This document shows positions 55,405 through 63,823 of a stretch of 64,000 bases of DNA, piece by piece. The DNA lies in NCBI GenBank assembly GCA_030427885.1, contig JAUICM010000010.1, positions 1 to 64,000 of the forward strand, in the 5' to 3' direction. The notes under the pieces are model-generated. The model worked only from the letters and a program-made list of their open reading frames with translations, did not search any database and had not been told where the DNA came from. A program made the translations under genes and the position numbers. The stretch is from Rhodothermia bacterium (GTDB lineage Bacteria > Bacteroidota > Rhodothermia > Balneolales > Balneolaceae). Each line of letters begins with the position of its first letter. Within the stretch, counting starts at the first letter, position 1.

Positions 55405-56439
55405 TCCATGCTCTTTCGCTTTTTCCAGCAAAAGCTTACACACATAAAGCTGACACCGGGCCCTCACCAGGTTGTGTTCAGGATATTTGGTCTTGTAATA
55501 TACATCTTCGCTCATGTAATCAGTAAGAAAGCGAACACCCATAATGAACGCCATATAAGCTCCCGCTTTGGGTAAGGATAACAGTTCTTCGTGCGTAAGC
55601 TTCATCCCGGCAGCATCCAGATATCCATTGAAAAATGCTTCATAGATTCCATCGTCGATCTTGACCAAATTCAAATCCTGTTCATCTTCATCTGCAGCTA
55701 TAGCTCCCGTTCTGATGCTATCGCCGACATCATAGAACACATAGCCCGGCATAACGGTATCCAAATCGATTACTGCGCGTACATTGCCATGGCGATCCAG
55801 TAACAGGTTATTGAATTTGGTATCATTGTGGGTGATTCTGAGTGGGAGTTCTTTTGCCTTCAGGTAAATTTGCTCCATCTCTTCCGCATATCCATTTACA
55901 AAACTGATCTCATCCGAAGCAGGACCGATCCTGGATGAAATGGCCTTTTCCATGGATTCTCTGAACTGCTCCAATCTTCTGCTCATGTTATGGAAATCTG
56001 GAATAGTGACTTTAAGCTCCTCTACGGGTAAGTCTTCCAGGTTCTCCAGGAACATACCAAATGCTCGTCCAGCCTCATACGACTGTCCCGCATTTTCTGC
56101 CTTATCTAATGACCGGGCTCCTTCTATGAATTCAAATACCCTCCAGTATTGATCCTCTTTTTCGATAAACAGTTCTCCCTTTTTTGTAGGGATGATGGTG
56201 AGTACTTCCGTTCCCAATGATCTCGATCTCAGGTGCTCCGTTACCTTTCGGATGTTTTCCATTAAGCCAGGTACGTCTTTGAATACTTCGTGATTCACCC
56301 TCTGCAAGAGGTACCCCGGATTACCCGGGGCATCCACTTTTACACGGTATGAATCATTGATATGGCCATTTCCGAAGGGAATTGCCATTATTGGCTTCCC
56401 TTCTAATCTGAAATGACTGATAATGGATAGCGGATCCAT
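55393..56439 (-). CDS. N-acetylhexosamine 1-kinase-like phosphotransferase
   Basis: This ~348-residue enzyme belongs to the aminoglycoside phosphotransferase fold. The segments FGNGHINDSYRV (nucleotide loop), LQRVNHEVFKDV, LRITHNDTKFNNLLLD (catalytic Asp in HND) and AVIDLDTVMPGYVFYDVGDSIRTG are those of NahK-type N-acetylhexosamine 1-kinases. The product would be GalNAc-1-P or GlcNAc-1-P. The ATG at 56439 follows the stop of the nucleotidyltransferase after one base, so the two are coupled. Assignment of sugar specificity is inferred from the GH109 neighbour. Confidence 0.85.
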   Translation of the reverse strand: MDPLSIISHFRLEGKPIMAIPFGNGHINDSYRVKVDAPGNPGYLLQRVNHEVFKDVPGLMENIRKVTEHLRSRSLGTEVLTIIPTKKGELFIEKEDQYWRVFEFIEGARSLDKAENAGQSYEAGRAFGMFLENLEDLPVEELKVTIPDFHNMSRRLEQFRESMEKAISSRIGPASDEISFVNGYAEEMEQIYLKAKELPLRITHNDTKFNNLLLDRHGNVRAVIDLDTVMPGYVFYDVGDSIRTGAIAADEDEQDLNLVKIDDGIYEAFFNGYLDAAGMKLTHEELLSLPKAGAYMAFIMGVRFLTDYMSEDVYYKTKYPEHNLVRARCQLYVCKLLLEKAKEHGSGF

Positions 56440-56440
56440 T

Positions 56441-57340
56441 TTATCCCCAGAGATTGTCGGGATATATACCCTTATCGATGAGTTTTTTAAGTTTCTGCTG
56501 AACAAGTGGTTTGTCTTCCTGATAAGTAACCCCAAACCAGGGTGAATCAGTCTCCGGCACAGGAATCTTAACTCCTTTATCCATTAATACCTGAAATACA
56601 GTTGGTGTCAGATATTCTTTTTTATTGGCTTCCTGACCATGTTCATTCCAGAACTCGATGAATCCTTTTTCCATTACTTCATATACCGGTACAGTATATC
56701 CCATCAGGTTCATTGATACCGGTTCATCGCCTGTAAGCTCATGTTCTTCCCCATCCTTTTCGTATATGATCTTCCCATCAGTTTTAGTGATGTTAAGGAT
56801 CTCATCGATCTCGGTTAAATATCCGTTTTCTGTCTGGCATACTCCTCTGTTCACAGAACCATGATCAGATAAAGTGTTACTGAGCCTGTATCCGACAATG
56901 CAGGCTCCAAGCTCTGAGTTATTCATAGATGTTAGTGTATCCGCCATTGTTTTCAGACCGTCATAGCCATAGAAATCATCTGCGTTAGCCATTGCGAAAG
57001 CTTCAGTCACTTCCGGTTTAGAAACCCAAAGTGCATGTCCTGTTCCCCAGGGTTTTTCACGACCTTCCGGTACCTTCAGTCCCTCAGGCAACACATCCAG
57101 TTCCTGATACACAAACGCCAGTTCGATACGGTTTCCAACTTTCTCTTTTATGATAGGCTCAAAAGTCTCTTTCATCGAACGTTTGATCACAAAAACGATC
57201 TTGCCATATCCGGCTTTGATCGCATCATAGATCGTGTATTCCATGATGGTCTCGCCTGACGGCCCAAATGAATCTGTTTGTTTATTTCCCCCGTAGCGGC
57301 TTCCCATTCCTGCCGCCAGAATTACTAAAGTAGGTCTCAT
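56441..57340 (-). CDS. Sugar-1-phosphate nucleotidyltransferase
   Basis: This 299-residue enzyme begins MRPTLVILAAGMGSRYGGNK, the GxGxR nucleotide motif of the NTP_transferase family. It continues with AFAMANADDFYGYDGL (metal-binding Asp) and LGACIVGYRLSNTLSDHGSV. It would activate the sugar-1-phosphate made by the next gene, giving UDP-GalNAc or UDP-GlcNAc. It is located between the SSS transporter (19 bp upstream) and the kinase, in one operon. No acyltransferase domain is attached. Confidence 0.88.
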   Translation of the reverse strand: MRPTLVILAAGMGSRYGGNKQTDSFGPSGETIMEYTIYDAIKAGYGKIVFVIKRSMKETFEPIIKEKVGNRIELAFVYQELDVLPEGLKVPEGREKPWGTGHALWVSKPEVTEAFAMANADDFYGYDGLKTMADTLTSMNNSELGACIVGYRLSNTLSDHGSVNRGVCQTENGYLTEIDEILNITKTDGKIIYEKDGEEHELTGDEPVSMNLMGYTVPVYEVMEKGFIEFWNEHGQEANKKEYLTPTVFQVLMDKGVKIPVPETDSPWFGVTYQEDKPLVQQKLKKLIDKGIYPDNLWG

Positions 57341-57359
57341 TATTACGTTAAGATATAGT

Positions 57360-59165
57360 TTATGATTTGATAGTTAATTTCGACCAGGATCTCATCAATA
57401 AGTAGATTGATATTCCAACAACAATTGCTAACACAAATCCGGTCACGATGTTTCCATACAGGAAATTACCGATTGAAAATAACGAACTATAGATCCCTAT
57501 GCATCCGAGAAACACACTAAGTAAACTCTGCGGCAGATCCCATTTCTCGTTGTCGGCATTCAATTCGATCCCCCGTTCCTTCGCAGCTTCAGCCACTTTA
57601 TTCCATCCCGGTCCGCCAGGTGTTGTTTTCTGATAAAACTTTATCAGTACATCCATAGGCTCCGGTTTGGTTAAAAATGTAGTTACGATCCAAACAACTG
57701 ATGTTATTGCAACCGCAATCATTAGTTTAACAGAAGCACCATCCAACAGATCGGTAGCTAAAGCCTCGTTCGGCACCCAGAATACCAGGATAAAAGCAAC
57801 AATAGTAGCCGAAGTCATTGCTACGATTTCCGTCCATGCGTTGATTCTCCACCAGAACCATCTAAGCAAATAGATCGCTCCTGAACCTGCCCCCGATAAC
57901 AAGAGAATATCAAAAGCTTGTGATGCATTCTCCATGACCTTGAGCGCCATAAATGCAGAAAGAACCATTAATAATGCAGTTGATATCTGACCAGTGACCA
58001 CCAGTTCCCTTTCTGAAGCTTCTGTGCGAACAAATCGTTTGTAGAAATCCTGAACGATGTATGAGGCTCCCCAATTCAGATGAGTACTTAGGGTTGAAAG
58101 TACTGCTGCTATCAAAGATGCAACCACCAGTCCCAGCCATCCTGCTCCAAGCTTGGTAAGCATCACCGGGTAAGCGATATCATGTCCCAGATACTGATCA
58201 CTTATGCCAGGGAATTCAGCTCTGATCGATTCAAGATCGGGGTAGAGAATAATTGATGCCAGTGCCACGATGATCCACGGCCATGGACGTAAAGCATAAT
58301 GGGCAAAATTGAATAATAAAGTAGCTCCAATGGCATTTTTCTCATCTTTGGCTGCCAACATTCGTTGAGCTATGTACCCTCCACCTCCGGGCTCAGCACC
58401 CGGATACCAGACTGCCCACCACTGAACGGCAATAGGAATAATAAACATGGTAACCAATACGGAAGCATTGGTCATATCCGGAAAGATATTGAGCTTGCCT
58501 TCCAGAGCCGGATTACTGAATAATGCACTCAGGCTGCCAATTTCCGGTTGTTGAATCGCAACATATGCAGCATAAAATGCACCAAGCATGGCTATCATGA
58601 ATTGAAAGAAATCCGTCCATATTACTCCTCTTATCCCACCTAAAGAAGAGTAGATCACTACCACTGTTGAAACGATCAGGACAATGCTCATTGGCTTCAT
58701 ATCGAACATGATCGTGCCGATCTTTATTGATGCTAATGTTACTGAACCCATGATCAGACAGTTGAAAAATATCCCCAGATATAAAGCTCTGAAACCTCTC
58801 AGAAAGGATGCGGCTTTCCCACCATAACGCAATTCATATAATCCCAGATCGGTTTCCACAGCAGATCTTCGCCACAGCTTGGCATACAAAAATACGGTTA
58901 CCATCCCTGTGATCAGAAATGCCCACCAGGCCCAGTTCTTTGATACTCCGCTTTCCCTCACAAAACCGGTAACCAGATTCGGAGTGTCGGCTGAAAAGGT
59001 GGTTGCTACCATTGAGATCCCCAACAGCCACCACGGCATAGATCGTCCTGCGAGGAAAAACTCAGTGGTGCTTTTACCAGCTTTGCGTGATGCCATCAGA
59101 CCGATCACGATCACCAGAACAAAAAAGAGTAGGATGATACCCCAGTCCAGATTTGATAAGATCAT
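57360..59165 (-). CDS. Sodium:solute symporter (SSS family)
   Basis: This 601-residue membrane protein has about 13-14 hydrophobic segments. The N-terminal region FFLAGRSMPWWLLGISMVATTFSADTPN and the later TDFFQFMIAMLGAFYAAYVA and LVVASLIAAVLSTLSTHLNWGASYI segments are typical of the SSS/SGLT family, with the conserved sodium-site Ser/Thr pair near LSTLSTHL. It would import a sugar, amino sugar or similar solute with sodium. It is the first gene of an operon with a nucleotidyltransferase and kinase, so an N-acetylhexosamine is the inferred substrate. Confidence 0.92.
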   Translation of the reverse strand: MILSNLDWGIILLFFVLVIVIGLMASRKAGKSTTEFFLAGRSMPWWLLGISMVATTFSADTPNLVTGFVRESGVSKNWAWWAFLITGMVTVFLYAKLWRRSAVETDLGLYELRYGGKAASFLRGFRALYLGIFFNCLIMGSVTLASIKIGTIMFDMKPMSIVLIVSTVVVIYSSLGGIRGVIWTDFFQFMIAMLGAFYAAYVAIQQPEIGSLSALFSNPALEGKLNIFPDMTNASVLVTMFIIPIAVQWWAVWYPGAEPGGGGYIAQRMLAAKDEKNAIGATLLFNFAHYALRPWPWIIVALASIILYPDLESIRAEFPGISDQYLGHDIAYPVMLTKLGAGWLGLVVASLIAAVLSTLSTHLNWGASYIVQDFYKRFVRTEASERELVVTGQISTALLMVLSAFMALKVMENASQAFDILLLSGAGSGAIYLLRWFWWRINAWTEIVAMTSATIVAFILVFWVPNEALATDLLDGASVKLMIAVAITSVVWIVTTFLTKPEPMDVLIKFYQKTTPGGPGWNKVAEAAKERGIELNADNEKWDLPQSLLSVFLGCIGIYSSLFSIGNFLYGNIVTGFVLAIVVGISIYLLMRSWSKLTIKS

Positions 59166-59321
59166 AAAATTTCGAATGTATTTGATTTCCGCATTGGTGG
59201 AAGAATATGCGATTACTGTCTCTCAATGCCAACCATAAAAGACTCTGAACTTTTCATACATTTTTTCTTTCAACTATACCTTGATTTCCTGACTTTGTCC
59301 TTCGAAACCAACCAAAAGCAA

Positions 59322-60725
59322 ATGATGGAAAGAAAGAAATTTTTACAGTCACTCATTGGAAGTTCAGCCTTGTTGGCGATCCCGGGATCCAGAGATCTGA
59401 ACGATGAATATGCTCTCCCTGAGATCATCCGAAATACGAAAAAAGCTGTAACCGGTGAAATGGTTGGCTTTAGTGTGGATGCCATCGATAAAGTTAAAGT
59501 TGGGATCATTGGATTGGGAAACCGCGGTTCTACCTTGCTTGAAATGTTCCAGTGGCTTATTGAGAACGACCGCGCAGAGGTCGTGGCGTTTTCGGATGTG
59601 GAGCAGGCAAAGGTGGATAGATCGGTTGAGAAACTGGCCCAGTGGCAAAAGAAAAAGCCAAAAACCTATTCTAAGAATGAAGATGACTGGAAAAACCTGG
59701 TAAAGCAGGATGATGTGGATCTGGTTTTGATCTGCACTCCATGGAGATTGCACACACCTATGGCCCTTTATGGGATGAGAAATGGAAAACATGTGGCATC
59801 AGAAGTACCTATTTCTTATACCCTTGAAGAATGCTGGGAACTGGTTGAGACCGCGGAACAAACAAAACGGCATTGCATCATGATCGAGAACTGCTGTTAT
59901 AATGAAGAAGAAATGTTTGTGCTGAATATGATTGAGAATGGTGTTTTTGGAGATATTACACACGCTGAAGGTGCTTACCTCCATGACCTCCGGGCCTTTA
60001 TGCTTACCAAAGATTATTACCACGACTGGTGGAGATTGAAGCAGCATGTATCCAGAGACGGAAATTTTTATACAACCCATGGTCTTGGGCCGGTAAGTCA
60101 TTACCTGCATATTGGTAGGGGCGACACCTATTCTCATTTAACTTCTATGAGCTCACGGGAATTGAATCTAAGTACCGCTGCAAAAAAGACGGGCGCTCCC
60201 TATACCGAATTCAAATGCGGGGATATGAATACCACACTCATCAAAACTGAGAAAGGTAAAACCATCATGCTCCAATTTGATGTGCATACCGGCCGGCCTT
60301 ATTCACGCATCAATAAAGTAGTTGGAACGAAAGCAGTTCATGATGGCTACCCAAGCCGACTGTACATCGACAAAGATGAGATCGCTTTTTCAGGACATAA
60401 CTGGCTGAAACAGGAAGAATATGACAAGTACCGGCAGGAGTATATGCATCCGATCATAAGAAAACTGAAAACAACCAGTGAGAGTTTTAAACAAGGACAC
60501 GGTGGCATGGATTTCGTAATGATCTACCGACTGATCACCTGTCTGAATCTGGGGGTTCCATTGGATATCAATGTGTACGACAGTGTGATGTGGAGTGCTG
60601 TAACTCCAATGTCGGAATTATCTGTGGCAAGTAAGAGCATCTCTCTTCCATTTCCAGACTTTACCGGTGGAACCTGGAAAATGCACGATGTAATGGAGAT
60701 CAACCGGGAACTGGAAACTGCATGA
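59322..60725 (+). CDS. GH109-like NAD-dependent glycosidase (alpha-N-acetylgalactosaminidase family)
   Basis: This ~467-residue protein has a signal-like N-terminus (MMERKKFLQSLIGSSALLAI) and the Gfo/Idh/MocA Rossmann fold VGIIGLGNRGSTLLEMF. The GH109-specific segments are seen in order: LEECWELVETAEQ, MIENCCYNEEEMFVLNMIENGVFGDI, AEGAYLHDLR, FYTTHGLGPVSHYLHIGRGDT, GHGGMDFVMIYRLI and the end PFPDFTGGTW. GH109 enzymes remove terminal alpha-GalNAc through a transient NAD-dependent mechanism. It is divergent from the SSS-kinase operon, fitting a GalNAc salvage locus. Activity may differ from the classic family. Confidence 0.85.
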   Translation: MMERKKFLQSLIGSSALLAIPGSRDLNDEYALPEIIRNTKKAVTGEMVGFSVDAIDKVKVGIIGLGNRGSTLLEMFQWLIENDRAEVVAFSDVEQAKVDRSVEKLAQWQKKKPKTYSKNEDDWKNLVKQDDVDLVLICTPWRLHTPMALYGMRNGKHVASEVPISYTLEECWELVETAEQTKRHCIMIENCCYNEEEMFVLNMIENGVFGDITHAEGAYLHDLRAFMLTKDYYHDWWRLKQHVSRDGNFYTTHGLGPVSHYLHIGRGDTYSHLTSMSSRELNLSTAAKKTGAPYTEFKCGDMNTTLIKTEKGKTIMLQFDVHTGRPYSRINKVVGTKAVHDGYPSRLYIDKDEIAFSGHNWLKQEEYDKYRQEYMHPIIRKLKTTSESFKQGHGGMDFVMIYRLITCLNLGVPLDINVYDSVMWSAVTPMSELSVASKSISLPFPDFTGGTWKMHDVMEINRELETA

Positions 60726-60753
60726 AAAAGTTCTGACTTAAAAAGGAGAATCT

Positions 60754-60984
60754 ATGGCAAAACGAATTCAAACTTACGAAGCCCCGGGAATCACTGTTAC
60801 TTTTGACCCCGAGGTATGTATCCATTCTGGAAATTGTGTAAGAGGACTTCCAATGGTATTCGATGTGAAACGCAAGCGCTGGATACAACCTGAACATGCT
60901 ACACCGGAAGAAGTAGCATCTCAGATACGAAAATGCCCTTCAGGAGCACTTCAGTATACTTTACATGATAAGGCTAAAGATTAA
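60754..60984 (+). CDS. Divergent 4Fe-4S mono-cluster protein (YjdI-type)
   Basis: This 76-residue protein has a YjdI/Fer4_19-like pattern: FDPEVCIHSGNCVRGLPMVFD with two Cys, then WIQPEHATPEEVASQIRKCPSGAL with a third Cys. It lacks a full eight-Cys ferredoxin set. It probably holds one Fe-S cluster and may act in electron transfer. A clear AAGGAG ribosome site precedes the ATG. Its last 4 bp overlap the end of the convergent GNAT gene. Confidence 0.85.
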   Translation: MAKRIQTYEAPGITVTFDPEVCIHSGNCVRGLPMVFDVKRKRWIQPEHATPEEVASQIRKCPSGALQYTLHDKAKD

Positions 60985-61463
60985 TCCAGCTCTTTAACCA
61001 TCAGCGAAACCCGTTTCTTTCCACCTTCAGAAAACTGCTGTCCCACTTCTCTGAACCCGATTTTCTGATGGAATTCAATTGATCTGGGATTAGCTGGTTT
61101 CAGATTCACTTCGCAGGTAATTCTTTCTTCTGAAGAATGTTCTGATAAATAGTGATAAAACTCACTTCCATAGCCTCTCCCCCGGTGGTCTTCCTGTATT
61201 ACAATTCTATCCACGTAATCGAAACTGGAATAGTGTTCTGAAAAGTAGCGGTAATTTTCACTGTCATACTTTTGTCCAGGCCCCAGTACGATCAGGAAAC
61301 CAGAAATGGTTCCGCCCGCTTCTTCAGCAACCACAAAATAAGAACTGATCTTCAGGAAATACTCAAAATCTGCGATCGAAATGCTATTCACATGAGGAAG
61401 TACTGCTTCATTGAGTTCTCTGATGGCTGGAAGATCGCTATGTCTGGCTGGTCTTATGTTCAA
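60981..61463 (-). CDS. GNAT-family acetyltransferase
   Basis: This 160-residue protein begins MNIRPARHSDLPAIRELNEA and contains YVDRIVIQEDHRGRGYGSEFYHYLSEH, with the acetyl-CoA loop RGRGYGSEF, and NPRSIEFHQKIGFREVGQQF. It belongs to the GNAT superfamily; substrate unknown. The end is convergent with the Fe-S protein. Confidence 0.88.
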   Translation of the reverse strand: MNIRPARHSDLPAIRELNEAVLPHVNSISIADFEYFLKISSYFVVAEEAGGTISGFLIVLGPGQKYDSENYRYFSEHYSSFDYVDRIVIQEDHRGRGYGSEFYHYLSEHSSEERITCEVNLKPANPRSIEFHQKIGFREVGQQFSEGGKKRVSLMVKELD

Positions 61464-61483
61464 TGCTTATCAGTTAATTAAAG

Positions 61484-61574
61484 GTCATCCCGGACTCCGA
61501 TCCGGGATCTTTGTAAGGTCTCTAAAAGACATTTAAAAACCTCACTTAAGATCCTGAAACAAGTTCAGGATGAC
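61484..61574. repeat. Dispersed two-hairpin repeat, copy C
   Basis: Starts GTCATCCCGGACTCCGATCC and ends AGATCCTGAAACAAGTTCAG then GATGAC. Left hairpin CCCGGA/TCCGGG and right hairpin CCTGAA/TTCAGG. It lies in the spacer between the GNAT and ilvA genes. Confidence 0.75.
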
Positions 61575-61684
61575 AACAAAGGGATTTAATTATGTCTGCT
61601 AAAAATTATAGACATCCGTTACTTCATAACACTATATTCAGGCACTCACAACATCATCGAATATTAGATCGGATACGAAGTCAC

Positions 61685-62950
61685 ATGGCGCAATCAGTAG
61701 ATACTAAACTCATTTCTGTTGAAGAGATCGGTCAGGCAGCAGAAACCCTGAAGAATATTGCCACTCATACTCCTACTGCTCAAAACCCTCAGCTTTCAGA
61801 GGAATACGGAGCTGATATTTGGTTGAAGCGGGAGGATCTGCAGGTGGTTCGATCCTACAAAATTCGTGGTGCTTATAATAAGATCGAGAATACACCCGAA
61901 GAAGAGCTAAAAAACGGAGTGGTATGCGCCAGCGCCGGTAATCATGCCCAGGGAGTAGCACTTGCCTGTTTTAAGAAGCAGATAAAAGGAACCATTTTCA
62001 TGCCGGTGACCACTCCCGAACAGAAAGTGAAGCAGGTGAAGATGTTCGGAAAAGAATTTGTAAAAGTGGTGCTTGAGGGAGATACATTTGATGATTCTTT
62101 TGCCAAAGCCAAAGCCTTTTGCGATGACCAGGGAGCAGCCTTCATCCCTCCTTTCAATGATCCCAAGATCATAGCTGGTCAGGGTACCGTTGGTAAAGAG
62201 ATCCTGGATGACATCAACAAACCCATCGACTACCTGATCGTACCTGTAGGTGGTGGCGGACTTTCAGCCGGTGTCGGTTCCTATTTCAAAGCGATCTCCC
62301 CCGAAACGAAGATCATTGGTGTGGAACCTGCTGGTGCTCCTGCCATGAAGGAATCCATCGCACAAGGAAAACTGGTTACCCTGGAACACATTGATAAATT
62401 TGTGGACGGAGCTGCTGTTCAGCGTGTTGGTAGTTTGACTCTCGAGATATGTAGCGAAGTCCTCGACCGGGTTATCACTGTGCCTGAGGGCAAGATCTGT
62501 GGCACTATCCTGAAAATGTACAACGAACAGGCTATTGTTGTGGAACCCGCAGGTGCTTTGTCAATTTCTGCCCTTGATCTGCTTAAAGATGAGCTCAAAG
62601 GCAAAACCGTGGTTTCTATTGTGAGTGGAAGCAACAACGACATCACCCGCACTGCTGAGATAAAAGAGCGTTCTCTGATGTACGAGGGACTTAAACACTA
62701 CTTCATCGTCGACTTCCCGCAACGCTCCGGTGCTCTCATGGAATTCCTGAGCGAGGTACTTGGCCCCGATGACGACATCACCTATTTCGAGTACTCCAAA
62801 AAAACCAACCGCGAACTGGGTCCTGCTTTGATCGGCCTCGAGATCAAACACAAAGAAGATCTGGAACCTCTCATGGAACGAATGAAAGCCAAGAACCTCA
62901 GCTTCGAATATGTAAACGATCAACCACGGTTATTCCGGTTTTTGACTTGA
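61685..62950 (+). CDS. ilvA: Threonine ammonia-lyase (threonine deaminase)
   Basis: This ~421-residue PLP enzyme makes 2-oxobutanoate, the first step to isoleucine. The cofactor Lys lies in VVRSYKIRGAYNKI (Lys59). Also present are CASAGNHAQGVALAC and the phosphate-binding VGGGGLSAGVG. The C-terminal ACT-like domain (HYFIVDFPQRSGALMEFLSEVLG) indicates allosteric control by isoleucine. An in-frame ATG at 61592 with an AAGGGA ribosome site would add 31 His-rich residues; the ATG at 61685 gives the usual family start but lacks a good ribosome site. Stand-alone, away from ilvDBNC. Confidence 0.93.
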   Translation: MAQSVDTKLISVEEIGQAAETLKNIATHTPTAQNPQLSEEYGADIWLKREDLQVVRSYKIRGAYNKIENTPEEELKNGVVCASAGNHAQGVALACFKKQIKGTIFMPVTTPEQKVKQVKMFGKEFVKVVLEGDTFDDSFAKAKAFCDDQGAAFIPPFNDPKIIAGQGTVGKEILDDINKPIDYLIVPVGGGGLSAGVGSYFKAISPETKIIGVEPAGAPAMKESIAQGKLVTLEHIDKFVDGAAVQRVGSLTLEICSEVLDRVITVPEGKICGTILKMYNEQAIVVEPAGALSISALDLLKDELKGKTVVSIVSGSNNDITRTAEIKERSLMYEGLKHYFIVDFPQRSGALMEFLSEVLGPDDDITYFEYSKKTNRELGPALIGLEIKHKEDLEPLMERMKAKNLSFEYVNDQPRLFRFLT

Positions 62951-62974
62951 TCCTTTCTTAAGGATTTGATTAGT

Positions 62975-63025
62975 CCTCCCTTGAGGGAGGTGGCATTTTC
63001 GGCTTGCCGAAAAGACGGAGGGTGT
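62975..63025. repeat. CCTCCC-TTGA-GGGAGG repeat with second hairpin
   Basis: A perfect hairpin CCTCCC/GGGAGG (62975-62990) is followed by the perfect hairpin TTTTCGGC/GCCGAAAA with loop TT (62996-63013) and GACGGAGGGTGT. The same start and end pattern occurs at 49239-49315. Confidence 0.6.
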
Positions 63026-63066
63026 CGACATTTCGTACCGGACACCCCTCGGATTAAATCAAAGCC

Positions 63067-63176
63067 GTCATCCTGAACTCGTTTCAGGATCTTACGATCC
63101 GGCCTCTGATCAATTTTCCTACCACCTGATTGTGTTACCAAACCCCGAAAGATCCCGGATCGAAGTCCGGGATAAC
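63067..63176. repeat. Dispersed two-hairpin repeat, copy D
   Basis: Starts GTCATCCTGAACTCGTTTCA and ends GATCCCGGATCGAAGTCCGG then GATAAC. Left hairpin CCTGAA/TTCAGG-like and right hairpin CCCGGA/TCCGGG. Last copy in the window. Confidence 0.75.
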
Positions 63177-63238
63177 CCGGGTTGGTTTTGAGTGCATTCC
63201 TTAACCAGACTTTCTCATTTCTTCTTGTATATTCCTGA

Positions 63239-63823
63239 ATGAAGAAGACGATTTCCATTTCAATATTAATTCTTTTTTCTCTCGCTCTCTCTGGTTTCTT
63301 TATCATTTTTGAGGATATAGATCTGAAGGTTTATAGCTCACCTATAATCCTTGAACCAGAAATTTTATCCACAAGCCCCTGGAGCAAAAACTTACCAGTT
63401 GGAATCTGGTATTCGGAGTTTGGGTACTTTCACGATTGTTGGGGATGTGAGTCAATGAATACATTGCAGCTTACTATTGCGGAAGACTCAAGTGTTACTT
63501 CAATAGACACTTTTCGTGAGATAAAACATCTATTTCAAATTCCAATATTAAATAAATTTTATGGTATACCTGGCGAGCGTGTTCACATTAATACTAATGA
63601 GTTTTTGTTCAGGGGAAATTGCCTTATTCATGAACCCAGATATTATGCTCAAATCAAATATGACTCAGGTTTGTTGAATAACGAGTTTAAACAACTACAT
63701 GAGTTTTACGATAAACAAGTCTCAACATATAATTGCAAACTTGAACCATTTGATGTTCCTGATCTTGTCTATAATTTTAAATTTGAAAATGAAGTAATAA
63801 AATTAACTCCAATTATTTTTTGA
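63239..63823 (+). CDS. Unrecognised exported or membrane-anchored protein (194 aa)
   Basis: This 194-residue protein has an N-terminal hydrophobic segment (ISISILILFSLALSGFFIIF, about 5-24) acting as signal or anchor. The remaining part is rich in aromatic and acidic residues with several Cys (DCWGCES, GNCLIHEP, YNCKLEP) that could form disulfides. No family was recognised. Its DNA is notably AT-rich compared with the ilv genes, suggesting recent acquisition or fast evolution. Its TGA is followed directly by the ATG of the aminotransferase gene, in the same frame. Confidence 0.7.
   Translation: MKKTISISILILFSLALSGFFIIFEDIDLKVYSSPIILEPEILSTSPWSKNLPVGIWYSEFGYFHDCWGCESMNTLQLTIAEDSSVTSIDTFREIKHLFQIPILNKFYGIPGERVHINTNEFLFRGNCLIHEPRYYAQIKYDSGLLNNEFKQLHEFYDKQVSTYNCKLEPFDVPDLVYNFKFENEVIKLTPIIF

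Larger units (their letters stand above)
62951..63238. other. 288-bp spacer made mostly of repeats
   Basis: Contains a palindrome-rich repeat (62975-63025) and copy D of the dispersed repeat (63067-63176). No gene is seen. The promoter of the unknown gene at 63239 should be near 63190-63230. Confidence 0.65.
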
